24,577 nucleotides of DNA from an uncultured delta proteobacterium (GTDB lineage: Bacteria; Myxococcota_A; Bradymonadia; REDH01), in NCBI GenBank assembly GCA_903912275.1, contig CAIWGR010000315.1:1-24577 (forward strand). Direction: 5' to 3'. Shown here piece by piece: positions 1-8,849 of the stretch (position 1 is its first letter; every line of letters begins with the position of its first letter). The translations under genes and the position numbers were made by a program. The notes under the pieces are model-generated. The model was not told where the DNA came from and ran no database searches. It saw only the letters and a program-made list of their open reading frames with translations.

Positions 1-120
1 GACGGGCGTGGTGTCGGCCGTCTCGGTGTCCGACATGTCTGTGTCAGCCGTGCCGGTGTCCGTCATGTCCGTGTCAGCAATGTCGGTGTCGGTGCTGCCG
101 GTGTCGGCGGCGCCCGTGTC
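1..120 (-). repeat. 15-bp tandem repeat encoding D-T-x-x-x pentapeptides
   Basis: Eight consecutive 15-base units on the minus strand encode DTGAA, DTGST, DTDIA, DTDMT, DTGTA, DTDMS, DTETA and DTTPV. Asp and Thr are invariant in the first two positions, and the third is Gly, Asp, Glu or Thr. The codons vary between units, so selection acts on the protein pattern rather than on recent DNA duplication. The repeat may continue past the window edge. Confidence 0.85.
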
Positions 121-237
121 GCTGCTGCTATCGGTGTCGGTAACGCTACCGCCGCCGCGCGACGGTGTGCCACGGCTCGCCTCATCCGCAGCGCAACCAG
201 CGAGAGCAACCAGCGAGAGAACGAGCCACTTCTTCAT
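1..237 (-). CDS. Asp-Thr repeat lipoprotein, N-terminal part (runs off the window)
   Basis: Reading from 237 down to the window edge gives 79 codons with no stop. The N-terminus is a lipoprotein signal peptide: MKKW, a hydrophobic stretch, then the lipobox LAGC with Cys15 as the predicted lipidated residue. A short Ser/Gly/Arg linker follows, then from residue 40 a pure pentapeptide repeat of type D-T-x-x-x (eight units to the edge). AGGAGG sits 4 bases before the ATG, which supports this start. Lipoproteins with Asp/Thr-rich stalks are common in Myxococcota and relatives, where the repeat usually tethers a later domain to the outer membrane; that domain lies outside the window. The function is not recognisable. 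It could be the last gene of the ruvC operon, since the gap to the flavoprotein gene is 89 bases, or it could have its own promoter. Confidence 0.8.
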   Translation of the reverse strand, partial: MKKWLVLSLVALAGCAADEASRGTPSRGGGSVTDTDSSSDTGAADTGSTDTDIADTDMTDTGTADTDMSDTETADTTPV

Positions 238-326
238 GCAACCTCCTGCAGCGATCGACACCAACAAAGAACACCTTCCATGACTAGCCGCTCGACCTCC
301 GCCCGTCGACATCCCTCAGCCGATTC

Positions 327-1238
327 TCACGCCCCGCTGCAGATGGCCCGCGCTACCCGCAACGCCTGCTCCGTCACCTCGCGCAGCTGGCTCACCTCGG
401 CCGACGTCACCTCGCCGGCGCCGTAGAGACCAGCCATCGAACTCAGCCCGGTGTGGTCCACGCGCAGGTAGCCGCGAGCATCGAGCGCCGGCGCGGGCGT
501 GATGGATGGCAAGACGGGGTCGACGCCGACCCTCACAAAAAGGCCGCGCACCGGCAACCTCTCGCCGTCTGACAGTACAACCTCCGACAGCTTGTCCTGC
601 GACCCCGCGATGACCTCGTTCACCTCACATCCAAATCGTACCTCGATCGCCGGCGTCGCAGCGAGCGCCTCCACAAACCGCGGCGATGCCCGCAGCGCTG
701 GGCCGCGCACGATGAGCCAGACAGTGCATCCCTTCGCCGCCATCCGCAGCGCTCCTTCCACGGCGGCATCGCCGCCGCCAACAACAGCTACCGCTTCACC
801 AGCGTAGTGCGCGCCCCGGCCATACGTCGAAAGCTCCAGGCCCCGACCCCACCGACCAGCGGCGCCCGGTGCCTCCCAACGGCGCGGCCGCGTGCCTGTG
901 CAGAGCACCACCCGAGACCAGACGCTCCATGTCACCTCAGCCGTCGCAGACCGCTCCAGACCCACACGCAACCCGCCCGCCGTAGCCTCGATGGAGGCCA
1001 CCTTGCAGCCACGCTCCAGCCCCGCACAGTCCTCGGAATCTTCGATCGAAGCAGCCAGCTCCACGCCCGACCGTCCTCCGCCTTCGGGCCAGCCGAACAG
1101 CGGGTTGAAGACCCGGTGGAGCGCACCTCCGGCGCGACTGTCCGCCTCCACCCAGGTGAAGGCCACATCTGCCCTCCGCAGCTCGGCCGCCACCGTGATG
1201 CCGGCCATCCCGCCGCCCACCACCAACAGACCGCTCAC
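327..1238 (-). CDS. thioredoxin-reductase-like FAD/NAD(P) oxidoreductase lacking the CxxC pair
   Basis: This 303-residue protein has the two-dinucleotide-domain fold of the TrxR family. It shows an FAD-binding GGGMAG (residues 8-13), a TG-type motif at 114-115, a second Rossmann motif GGGDAA (154-159), and a C-terminal FAD motif with GAGE in place of the usual GD. In true thioredoxin reductase the redox-active CxxC lies shortly before the second Rossmann motif; here the aligned residues are S-T-Y-G (137-140). The NADPH-phosphate motif HRRxxxR is also altered, to VRGPALR. It should therefore bind FAD and probably a pyridine nucleotide, but it cannot reduce thioredoxin by the classical route. 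The GTG start overlaps the stop of the FolE-like gene by 4 bases (GTGA), so the two are translationally coupled. The real substrate is unknown; a ferredoxin-NADP reductase-like or small-molecule reductase role is possible. Confidence 0.8.
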   Translation of the reverse strand: MSGLLVVGGGMAGITVAAELRRADVAFTWVEADSRAGGALHRVFNPLFGWPEGGGRSGVELAASIEDSEDCAGLERGCKVASIEATAGGLRVGLERSATAEVTWSVWSRVVLCTGTRPRRWEAPGAAGRWGRGLELSTYGRGAHYAGEAVAVVGGGDAAVEGALRMAAKGCTVWLIVRGPALRASPRFVEALAATPAIEVRFGCEVNEVIAGSQDKLSEVVLSDGERLPVRGLFVRVGVDPVLPSITPAPALDARGYLRVDHTGLSSMAGLYGAGEVTSAEVSQLREVTEQALRVARAICSGA

Positions 1239-1798
1239 GCGCCGGTCTCAGGCTGCGCGCCATGCTGCACGAAGGGCCACGCGGCCTCCGGCGTCGTGGC
1301 TCCAAGCGTGCTCATTGTCACCGTCCGCGGCCGCCGACCCGTGCCCGACATCTCCACGCAGGTCTGTAGCGCCGAGATGGAGACGGCGACCCAGGCGGGC
1401 TCGAGCTGCCGCATCACCTCTGCTGCCAGACCATCTGTCAGCCGCTCCTGCAGCTGCGGTCCCGTCGCCATCGAATCCACAAGGCGGACCAGACTGCCAA
1501 ACCCCGTCATCCGCTCCTGCGGCAGAAAGGCGATGTTCACCTCTCCCACAAAGGGCATAAGGTGGTGCAGGCAGAGCGCACGCAACGGAATGTCGCGAAC
1601 GACAATCACCTGCGCTGCCCCTTCGGAACGCTCCCGCGCAATGGGCCGCAGCTCAATCGTCGCCGCCGGCACAGCGAGCCGCTCCCGCATCAGCTTCGTA
1701 AACCGGTTGGCCGTCTCCGCCATCTCGGCATCGGCGCCTACATCGACCCCGATCGCCGCCAGAAACCGGGCGAAATGTCCCGCTGCCTCGGCGCTCAT
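1235..1798 (-). CDS. GTP cyclohydrolase I (FolE)-like T-fold protein with altered active site
   Basis: This 187-residue protein aligns with FolE through VRDIPL, C-L-H-H (76-79), the MPFVGEV region, QERLT (117-121) and the C-terminal Cys147. The spacing Cys76-His79-Cys147 equals the zinc ligands Cys110-His113-Cys181 of E. coli FolE (constant offset 34), so the zinc site looks intact and His112 is kept as His78. At the same offset several GTP-handling residues differ: Glu111 to Leu77, Ser135 to Gly101, Lys136 to Ser102, the catalytic His179 to Gln145, and Arg185 to Ser151. Arg139 and Glu152 equivalents remain. FolE normally opens GTP to dihydroneopterin triphosphate for folate synthesis. With these changes it is more likely a paralogue acting on another compound, or a binding protein. 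It overlaps ruvB upstream (ATGA) and the flavoprotein gene downstream (GTGA). Confidence 0.75.
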   Translation of the reverse strand: MSAEAAGHFARFLAAIGVDVGADAEMAETANRFTKLMRERLAVPAATIELRPIARERSEGAAQVIVVRDIPLRALCLHHLMPFVGEVNIAFLPQERMTGFGSLVRLVDSMATGPQLQERLTDGLAAEVMRQLEPAWVAVSISALQTCVEMSGTGRRPRTVTMSTLGATTPEAAWPFVQHGAQPETGA

Positions 1799-2835
1799 GT
1801 CTCACCGTCCAGCAGCGGCAGCTGACCGCTCGCCGCGCTCGGCGGCGTAACGCCCATGTGCCGCATTGCCAGCGGCGTTGCGAGCCGTCCGCGCGGCGTC
1901 CGCTGCAAGAAGCCCTCCTGAATCAAGAAGGGCTCGTAAACATCCTCGAGCGTCTGGGCCGCCTCGCCCGTCGCCGCCGCAAGCGTCTCGAGCCCTACAG
2001 GACCGCCGCCGAACTTGATCGTCAGCGCCTCTAGGTAGCTCCGGTCCATGGCGTCAAAGCCACGCTCATCAATCTCGAGCTGCGTCAGCGCATGCTGTGC
2101 AAGTTCGAGGCTCACAGCGTCCAATCCGGCCACCTGCATGTAGTCCCGCACACGGCGCAAAATCCGGTTCGCAATGCGCGGCGTGCCGCGGCTCCGGCGC
2201 GCGAGCTCCTGCGCAGCGTCATCCTCCAGCGCGACGCCGAGAATCGACGACGAACGCATCAGAATCCGCGCAAGCTCGTCTGTGCGGTAGTACTCCAGAC
2301 GCTCCACAATCCCGAAGCGGGCCCGCAGCGGCGTCGTCAACAGTCCGCTCCGCGTTGTCGCGCCGATAAGGGTAAAACGAGGCAGCTCCAGCCGGATGCT
2401 CTTGGCGTGCGGGCCTTCGCCAAGCACCACATCAAAGCGGAAGTCTTCCATCGCGGGGTAGAGGTTCTCTTCTACGACCGAGGGCAGCCGGTGAATCTCG
2501 TCGATGAAGAGAAAATCCCCCTCTTGGAGCCCTGTCACGATGCCCGCCAGGTCGCCCTTCTTCTCGATCGCCGGGCCGCTCGTCACATGCAGTGCCACAC
2601 CCATCTCGGCCGCAAGAATCGCAGCGAGCGTGGTCTTGCCCAGACCCGGCGGGCCACTCACCAGCACATGGTCGAGCGGCTCTCCGCGAAACTTCGCAGC
2701 CTGCACCGCCGTCCGCAGCCGCTCCTTCACCTTCTCCTGCCCCACATATTCGTCGAAGACCTTCGGCCGCAGCGACGCGTCGTGCTGCTCTTCATCCGCA
2801 ATGGGGCGCGGGGTTGTCTGGCGGTTCGGCTCCAT
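1795..2835 (-). CDS. ruvB: Holliday junction branch-migration ATPase RuvB
   Basis: This 346-residue AAA+ ATPase is the motor that, with RuvA, drives branch migration of Holliday junctions in recombinational repair. Visible motifs are Walker A GPPGLGKTT (61-69), Walker B with DEIH (112-115), sensor 1 GATTRSG (158-164) and the RuvB-specific C-terminal winged-helix region with GGGPVGLETLA. Length and motif order are typical of the family. The ATG is preceded by GAGGAG at close spacing. It lies third in the ruvC-ruvA-ruvB order, 39 bases after ruvA, and its stop overlaps the start of the FolE-like gene by 4 bases. Confidence 0.97.
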   Translation of the reverse strand: MEPNRQTTPRPIADEEQHDASLRPKVFDEYVGQEKVKERLRTAVQAAKFRGEPLDHVLVSGPPGLGKTTLAAILAAEMGVALHVTSGPAIEKKGDLAGIVTGLQEGDFLFIDEIHRLPSVVEENLYPAMEDFRFDVVLGEGPHAKSIRLELPRFTLIGATTRSGLLTTPLRARFGIVERLEYYRTDELARILMRSSSILGVALEDDAAQELARRSRGTPRIANRILRRVRDYMQVAGLDAVSLELAQHALTQLEIDERGFDAMDRSYLEALTIKFGGGPVGLETLAAATGEAAQTLEDVYEPFLIQEGFLQRTPRGRLATPLAMRHMGVTPPSAASGQLPLLDGET

Positions 2836-2874
2836 GGGCTCCTCGGGCGTGTGCGCCTGCTTCTAAACAACTGT

Positions 2875-3474
2875 TCAGCCGCGGAGCAACCTCAATGCCT
2901 CGCGCAACAGCACCTCTACCGCCACGCCCTCGTCTGCGCGACCCTTGAGCTTGATGGCTGCGTCATCCGCCTGCTTCCGCGTGAAGCCCAGATCCAGCAG
3001 CCCCAGCACCAGGTCCGACACGACGCGCGACGAACCCACCGGCGCCGATGCCGCGCCGCCGCCCAGATCCATCAGCGCCACCTTCTCCGACAGCTCCAGC
3101 AACATGCGCTGCGCCGTCTTCTTTCCGATGCCAGAAATGCGCATCAGCGACCGCTCGTCCGAGGTCACCAGCGCCGTCTGCAACTCCACGCCCGAGTAAA
3201 CGCTCAGCGCCTGCAGCGCGAGCTTCGGCCCCACGCCGCTCACCGTCATCAGCCGCTGAAAGAGCAGCCGGTCGGCCGTCGTCGCGAACCCGTAGAGCGT
3301 GATCGCATCCTCCCGCACCAGCGTGTGCACCGCCAGCGTCGCCCGGTCTCCCAGGTTGGCCAGCGACTCCATCACCGACAGCGGCACAAAGAGTTCATAC
3401 CCCACGCCACCCACATCGAGGATGATCGTGTCGAGCGACTTGGCAGCAAGGGTTCCAGTCAGGCGTGCAATCAT
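2875..3474 (-). CDS. ruvA: Holliday junction DNA-binding protein RuvA
   Basis: This 199-residue protein binds the four-way junction as a tetramer and loads RuvB. The N-terminal OB-fold begins with MIARLTGTL and contains the conserved VGYELFVP stretch. Two helix-hairpin-helix motifs follow, SGVGPK (79-84) and SGIGKKTAQR (114-123). After a flexible Ala/Gly linker comes the C-terminal domain III (about 152-199), which contacts RuvB. The start ATG overlaps the ruvC stop by 4 bases, so it is coupled to ruvC. Nothing unusual is seen. Confidence 0.96.
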   Translation of the reverse strand: MIARLTGTLAAKSLDTIILDVGGVGYELFVPLSVMESLANLGDRATLAVHTLVREDAITLYGFATTADRLLFQRLMTVSGVGPKLALQALSVYSGVELQTALVTSDERSLMRISGIGKKTAQRMLLELSEKVALMDLGGGAASAPVGSSRVVSDLVLGLLDLGFTRKQADDAAIKLKGRADEGVAVEVLLREALRLLRG

Positions 3475-3977
3475 AGGCGTCTCGTCGTTAGCAGCGGATG
3501 GTGGTGAAGATGGCAGACTGCGATGGCGATGGCGTCGGTCTCATCGAGCCCTTCGAGCTCCGGCGCGCCGAGCATCATCCGCATCATCGCCCGGACCTGA
3601 ACCTTGTCGGCGGCGCCGTTCCCGATAACCGACTTGCGCACCGACGCCGGCGCATACTCCGTCGGGGTCAGCTGCGAATGCGCGAGCGCGAGGAGCGCCA
3701 CGCCGCGCGCATGACCCAACTTGAGCGCCGAGTCGGCATTCTTCTGAAAGAAGATGGCCTCAATCGCAGCCTCGTTCGGCTGGTGCTCCTCCAGAATCGT
3801 CCGGAGCTTGGCGTAGAGCAGGGCGATACGCTCCGTCAGTCCGCCGGTACCGAGCTTGATGGTGCCTGAGCCAATCAGCCGCAGCCGATTTCCCGACTGC
3901 TCCACGACCCCCCAGCCCGCCTTGATGGAGCCTGGGTCGATACCGATAACGCGACGAACGGGGTGTGCCAGAGCCAA
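3471..3977 (-). CDS. ruvC: crossover junction endodeoxyribonuclease RuvC
   Basis: RuvC resolves Holliday junctions by symmetric cleavage. The RNase H-like core shows GIDPGS with the first catalytic Asp, the AAIEAIFF segment with the catalytic Glu, KNADSALKLGHARG, and a C-terminal D-x-x-D pair in GLDETDAIAIA, so all four acidic residues are present. The start is uncertain. The TTG at 3977 puts the catalytic motif near residue 14 and gives 168 residues, close to the family norm; an AGG lies 8 bases upstream. A GTG at 4055 would add 26 residues with no family counterpart (then 3471-4055), and a stop codon further up excludes anything longer. First gene of the ruv operon, overlapping ruvA by 4 bases. 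Confidence 0.9.
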   Translation of the reverse strand: MALAHPVRRVIGIDPGSIKAGWGVVEQSGNRLRLIGSGTIKLGTGGLTERIALLYAKLRTILEEHQPNEAAIEAIFFQKNADSALKLGHARGVALLALAHSQLTPTEYAPASVRKSVIGNGAADKVQVRAMMRMMLGAPELEGLDETDAIAIAVCHLHHHPLLTTRRL

Positions 3978-4106
3978 GCGGAATACCTGAGGAGGAGCGA
4001 ACCGTTGCCTAGCACGACTGGGGTCGCCTCGGTAGTTCGGCGTCGCATCGCGCACAGAGGCGGCACCGCATTCATTGCCGCTGCCTGATCCGTGCTTCTC
4101 TTACTT

Positions 4107-4136
4107 TCTACACGCCTTTTTTGCGCCGGTTGCCAA
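4107..4136 (-). promoter_or_regulatory. possible promoter for the ruvC operon
   Basis: On the minus strand TTGGCA (4136-4131) is followed after 18 bases by TGTAGA (4112-4107). The -35 matches the consensus at five of six positions; the -10 is poor. Transcription from here would begin near 4100, upstream of either proposed ruvC start. Weak by eye. Confidence 0.25.
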
Positions 4137-4146
4137 GGTGTGGCAA
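4130..4146. promoter_or_regulatory. inverted repeat, possible operator between ruvC and rpoD
   Basis: TTGCCA, five bases (AGGTG), then TGGCAA form a perfect 6-base dyad. It overlaps the candidate -35 of the ruvC promoter on the minus strand and lies about 160 bases before the rpoD start. The regulator is unknown. Confidence 0.35.
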
Positions 4147-4304
4147 TCAGCGCGCGAAGTTGACTGGACCGTCTTGCATGCATCCGTGTGCGAAGTGCGG
4201 CGCATTGTCTCTCTCACTTGCAGAATTGCCTCGCCGTTCCCATCTGTTGGGGGACGCACCGAGGTGCCTCAACCGGCGGGCAGCCGCACTTCATCGGACG
4301 ACGA

Positions 4305-5924
<1,620 letters not shown>

Positions 5925-5934
5925 TCGCCCTCCG

Positions 5935-5963
5935 CTCGGGCCGGCTATTGGCCGGAGCCCGAG
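5935..5963. terminator. bidirectional hairpin between rpoD and the Cys-rich lipoprotein
   Basis: CTCGGGCCGGC pairs with GCCGG-AG-CCCGAG around a five-base TATTG loop, giving 11 pairs with a two-base bulge. It lies 10 bases after the rpoD stop and covers the last codons and stop of the convergent lipoprotein gene. There is no T-tract on either side, so termination may be inefficient or Rho-assisted. Confidence 0.55.
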
Positions 5964-6601
5964 CCGGCAGGCGAGAAGCACCAGCTGCCGTCGCAACGGT
6001 CGCCGGCGGCGCAGTCGCTATCGACCCGGCAGCCCGTGAAGGACAGACCCGCAGGGCAGCTCCCCGACACGGGCGCGCACTGGTATTGCGTGCCCACATC
6101 GTAGCAGCGGAAATTCGCAGGGCAGTCGGCGTTGCTCGCGCAGTCGGCGCCGCAGACGCTGCTACCGCCGTTGAGTTGCAGGCAGAGCGAACCGGTCGCG
6201 CACTCCGAACTGCTGTTGCAGCTCTCACAGAGTTGGCCGCCCGTGGGCTGGCTGCTCACCGAGTGGCAGCGACCATCCGACTCGCACCGCTGACCAGCGT
6301 AGCAGTCGGAATCGGCGCGGCAGAGCGGCGCACGGCAGACGCCGTCCGACTCGCAGCGGTAACCCACCCGGCACTCGGCGTCGCTTACACACTGGCTGGT
6401 GCCGGACGAGCCGCTGTCGCTGCTCACGCAGACATCCTCGCAGACCTGCCGGACCTCGTCGTAGCAGGAGAAGGCGTCGCAAATGGTCTGTCTTTCGTCG
6501 TGGCAGCGACTCTCTGTCAGGCTGCAGGAGCCGTCATACATCGGCCCGCAAGCCTGGAGAGAGAGAAGCGCGAGCGACGATGCGAGGATGGTTCGAAGCA
6601 T
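5945..6601 (-). CDS. cysteine-rich lipoprotein with five C-x5-C-x5-C modules
   Basis: This 218-residue protein has a lipoprotein signal peptide ending in LQAC (Cys18) and a strong GGAGG six bases before the ATG. It contains 29 cysteines including the lipidated one. Five modules share the spacing C-x5-C-x5-C followed by another Cys: CVSDAEC, CRADSDC, CNSSSEC, CASNADC and CRVDSDC each begin one, and modules 1 and 2 continue with RCESDG. This resembles the Cys-rich repeats annotated as Dickkopf-like in myxobacterial surface proteins. It is likely disulfide-rich and attached to the outer membrane; the ligand or partner is unknown. Transcribed divergently from the ASH-type lipoprotein and convergently with rpoD, with stop codons about 20 bases apart. 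Confidence 0.85.
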   Translation of the reverse strand: MLRTILASSLALLSLQACGPMYDGSCSLTESRCHDERQTICDAFSCYDEVRQVCEDVCVSSDSGSSGTSQCVSDAECRVGYRCESDGVCRAPLCRADSDCYAGQRCESDGRCHSVSSQPTGGQLCESCNSSSECATGSLCLQLNGGSSVCGADCASNADCPANFRCYDVGTQYQCAPVSGSCPAGLSFTGCRVDSDCAAGDRCDGSWCFSPAGSGSGQ

Positions 6602-6793
6602 GTGAAGCCTCCGGTGGGTGTCGACCGGACGCCGACTCCGCCTGCCTATTCAGTTTGGCGATGCGGGTCGAGAGGAGGCGGTTCGACGGGCGCCGCAAAC
6701 TTTGTGCGTGAGCCGCCTTCCGCTTGATCTGAGGCACGCTGCTCACTATCGCGAGTACTGTTCGGGTTTTTCCCACACGCAAACGAGGTTGTC

Positions 6794-8785
6794 ATGATTG
6801 GAGCGTTCCGGGTGCCTCTGAGAAGTATTGCCGTAGCGATGAGCCTTGGGCTCCTCTCCATTACGGGCTCTGTCGCCCTCACAGGCTGCTCGGACAGCGT
6901 TACCAGCGCCAATCAGCCGGTCTTTATTTCCAATCCTGTCGACGTCGTGACCTTTCCGTCGGTTCCGGGTCTCCGCCAGCAGAACATCAACATCACGAAC
7001 GAAGGCAAGGCCGCGCTCGTGGTGTCCAAGATGGAGATCGTAGGCGCGGACCGTGCGATGTTCGGATTCGCGAGCGGCTCGGAGCCCTTCGACCTCTCCA
7101 CCTTCGACGGTAGCCCGGAGACCCGCCACAAGGTCGAAGTCACCTTCAATCGCGCAGACGGCGATGTCGCCGGCCACACGGCGACGCTTCGGATCGAGAC
7201 CAACCAGTCCATTCAGGCAGGACGGGCGTTCGACGGCGTCTTCGAGATACAGCTGAGTGCACCGGGCACGAGCGGCCGCCTCTATGCGACGCCCAACCCC
7301 ATCATCTTTGGTCGCGTCGCTCCCCCGAACTGCGTCGAGGTCGTCGAGACCCTGCAGGCCCTCAACACCTCGCAGACCATCACCGACCTCACCCTCGCGG
7401 CGACGGGTGTCTACACCGTCATCCCGAACGAGGGCGACGCGCTCCCGACCCCCGAGCTCCCCTGGGCGCTCGCGGCCAACGAGACCAAGACCTTCACGGT
7501 CAAGTACTGCCCCGACGACGAGAACAACGACGTGGGCGCCATCAACCTCACCACGCTTGAGAGCCCCGATGCCGACACCGTCATCGACCTCAAGGGCAAC
7601 GGCGGCGTCCCCTGCATCGCCGTCTCCCCCGACACGGGCGACTTCGGCGAGGTGCTCATGAACGGCGTGCCCGGCCGCCTCACCCTCACCGTCACCAACT
7701 GCTCAGAGCTCGGCAACGGCGAGAACCTCGACATCTCTGCGCTCGCGGTCTCGGCCGACAACGGCACTGCGGCAGACCCCATCTTCGCGCTCGATGCACC
7801 CCCGGCAACCCCGCTGTCGCTCGCACCTGGCGCCTCGACCCAGGTCGTCGCCACCTGCCGCCCCACCGTGGAGGGCCGCCCTGAGACCGGCAAGGTTGTC
7901 ATCAGCTCCAACGACTCAGCCTTCCCCGAGTATGAGCTCCCTCTCACCTGCGTCGGGACGACCAACGAGTGCCCCACGGTTACCGCTGTCTCCTGCGTCG
8001 AGCGTGGCGTCGCCGACTCCATCCCCACCGACGACGTCAACGTGCCGCCGCTCGCCAACCTCGACTGTGTCGCCAACTGCGTCGACCCTGACGGCAGCTG
8101 CGTGAACTACACCTGGCGCATCATCAGCCGCCCCCCTGAGTCGGTCTCCGAGTTCTCTCCCCCGGCCTCTGCCTCCTCCAGCTTCTTCGTCGACGCCAAC
8201 GGCGAGTACGAAGTGCAGGTCGACGCACAGGACAACCGCGGTCTCTCTGCCTCCTCCGCGGGCTGCAACAGCACTGCTACGCTCCACGTCCGCGCGGTGC
8301 CCGACGCGGCCTTCCACACCCAGCTCACCTGGAGCACCCCCTCCGACCCCGACCCGGCCGATGAAGGCAACGGTGCCGGCGCCGACGTCGACCTCCACGT
8401 CCTCAGCCCCGAAGGCTGCTGGGAAGACCGCCAGTGGGACTGCCACTTCCGCACCCCCTCTGCAGACTGGGGCGTAGCCGGCTTCACGGGTGATGACTGC
8501 TCGCTCGACCGCGACGACACCGATGGCTGGGGCCCGGAGAACGTCTCGCTTGACGACCCCGCGGCGGGCACCTTTAAGGTTGCCGTCCACTACTGGTCCG
8601 ACCATGGCTACGGCGTCTCCTACGCCACCGTCATCATCACCCTCGATGGCATCGTCGCCTACGAAGTCCGCGACAAGCCGCTCCCCTCCACCGGTACCTG
8701 GTGGGAGGTCTGCGCGGTCTCCTGGCCCTCGCGCAACGTAGTCCCCATCGACCGCATCTCTGCAACCGTCCCGGTCTGCCTCTAG
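6794..8785 (+). CDS. large lipoprotein with ASH-like (choice-of-anchor D) and PKD-like domains
   Basis: This 663-residue protein has a lipoprotein signal ending in LTGC (Cys32); GAGG lies six bases before the ATG. About three ASH/choice-of-anchor-D-type immunoglobulin-like domains follow (roughly residues 40-155, 155-265 and 270-390), each with FG- or FP-type openings and TVTNxS/NITNEG strands. Next comes a Cys-containing PKD-like segment (about 395-505) with DPDGSCVNYTW and a YEVQVDAQDNRG strand. The C-terminal module (about 510-663) begins QLTWSTP and contains the acidic DVDLHVLSPEG motif common in deltaproteobacterial secreted proteins. The domain types suggest a surface scaffold or adhesion role, but no enzyme motif is visible. 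A clear terminator follows. No convincing promoter was found in the 192-base divergent region upstream. Confidence 0.85.
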   Translation: MIGAFRVPLRSIAVAMSLGLLSITGSVALTGCSDSVTSANQPVFISNPVDVVTFPSVPGLRQQNINITNEGKAALVVSKMEIVGADRAMFGFASGSEPFDLSTFDGSPETRHKVEVTFNRADGDVAGHTATLRIETNQSIQAGRAFDGVFEIQLSAPGTSGRLYATPNPIIFGRVAPPNCVEVVETLQALNTSQTITDLTLAATGVYTVIPNEGDALPTPELPWALAANETKTFTVKYCPDDENNDVGAINLTTLESPDADTVIDLKGNGGVPCIAVSPDTGDFGEVLMNGVPGRLTLTVTNCSELGNGENLDISALAVSADNGTAADPIFALDAPPATPLSLAPGASTQVVATCRPTVEGRPETGKVVISSNDSAFPEYELPLTCVGTTNECPTVTAVSCVERGVADSIPTDDVNVPPLANLDCVANCVDPDGSCVNYTWRIISRPPESVSEFSPPASASSSFFVDANGEYEVQVDAQDNRGLSASSAGCNSTATLHVRAVPDAAFHTQLTWSTPSDPDPADEGNGAGADVDLHVLSPEGCWEDRQWDCHFRTPSADWGVAGFTGDDCSLDRDDTDGWGPENVSLDDPAAGTFKVAVHYWSDHGYGVSYATVIITLDGIVAYEVRDKPLPSTGTWWEVCAVSWPSRNVVPIDRISATVPVCL

Positions 8786-8807
8786 CTCTCGTCCCCTTCG
8801 AAGTTTG

Positions 8808-8839
8808 ACGCCCGGCCTTCTGGTCGGGCGTTGTTGTTT
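8808..8839 (+). terminator. intrinsic terminator after the ASH-type lipoprotein
   Basis: ACGCCCGGCC pairs with GGTCGGGCGT (ten pairs, one G-U) around a TTCT loop, followed by the T-rich TGTTGTTT. It starts 22 bases after the stop codon. It ends only 10 bases before the kal ATG, so it overlaps the space a kal leader would need. Confidence 0.8.
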
Positions 8840-8849
8840 GGAGCCTGCC

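Larger units (their letters stand above)
3978..4304. other. divergent intergenic region between ruvC and rpoD
   Basis: This 327-base stretch separates the two divergent genes. If ruvC really starts at the GTG at 4055, it shrinks to 249 bases. It holds a T-rich patch (4111-4122), a perfect short dyad at 4130-4146 and a TTGACT at 4160-4165. I see no additional coding region with family signature and no tRNA or small-RNA fold that I can defend. Both operons presumably start here. Confidence 0.6.

Noticed and set aside
327..1238. Calling the flavoprotein trxB
   Set aside because: The CxxC pair and NADPH HRRxxxR motif that define thioredoxin reductase are absent.
807..3507. Long open frames on the plus strand opposite the ruv operon
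   Set aside because: They are Arg/Pro/His-rich, lack family motifs and ribosome sites, and mirror the high-G+C third positions of the real genes.
4160..4188. TTGACT as -35 of an rpoD promoter
   Set aside because: At 16-18 bases downstream there is no sequence resembling a -10 box.
8786..8849. Lysine riboswitch before kal-kce
   Set aside because: Only 64 bases are available and they are mostly a simple terminator hairpin; a lysine aptamer is far larger.
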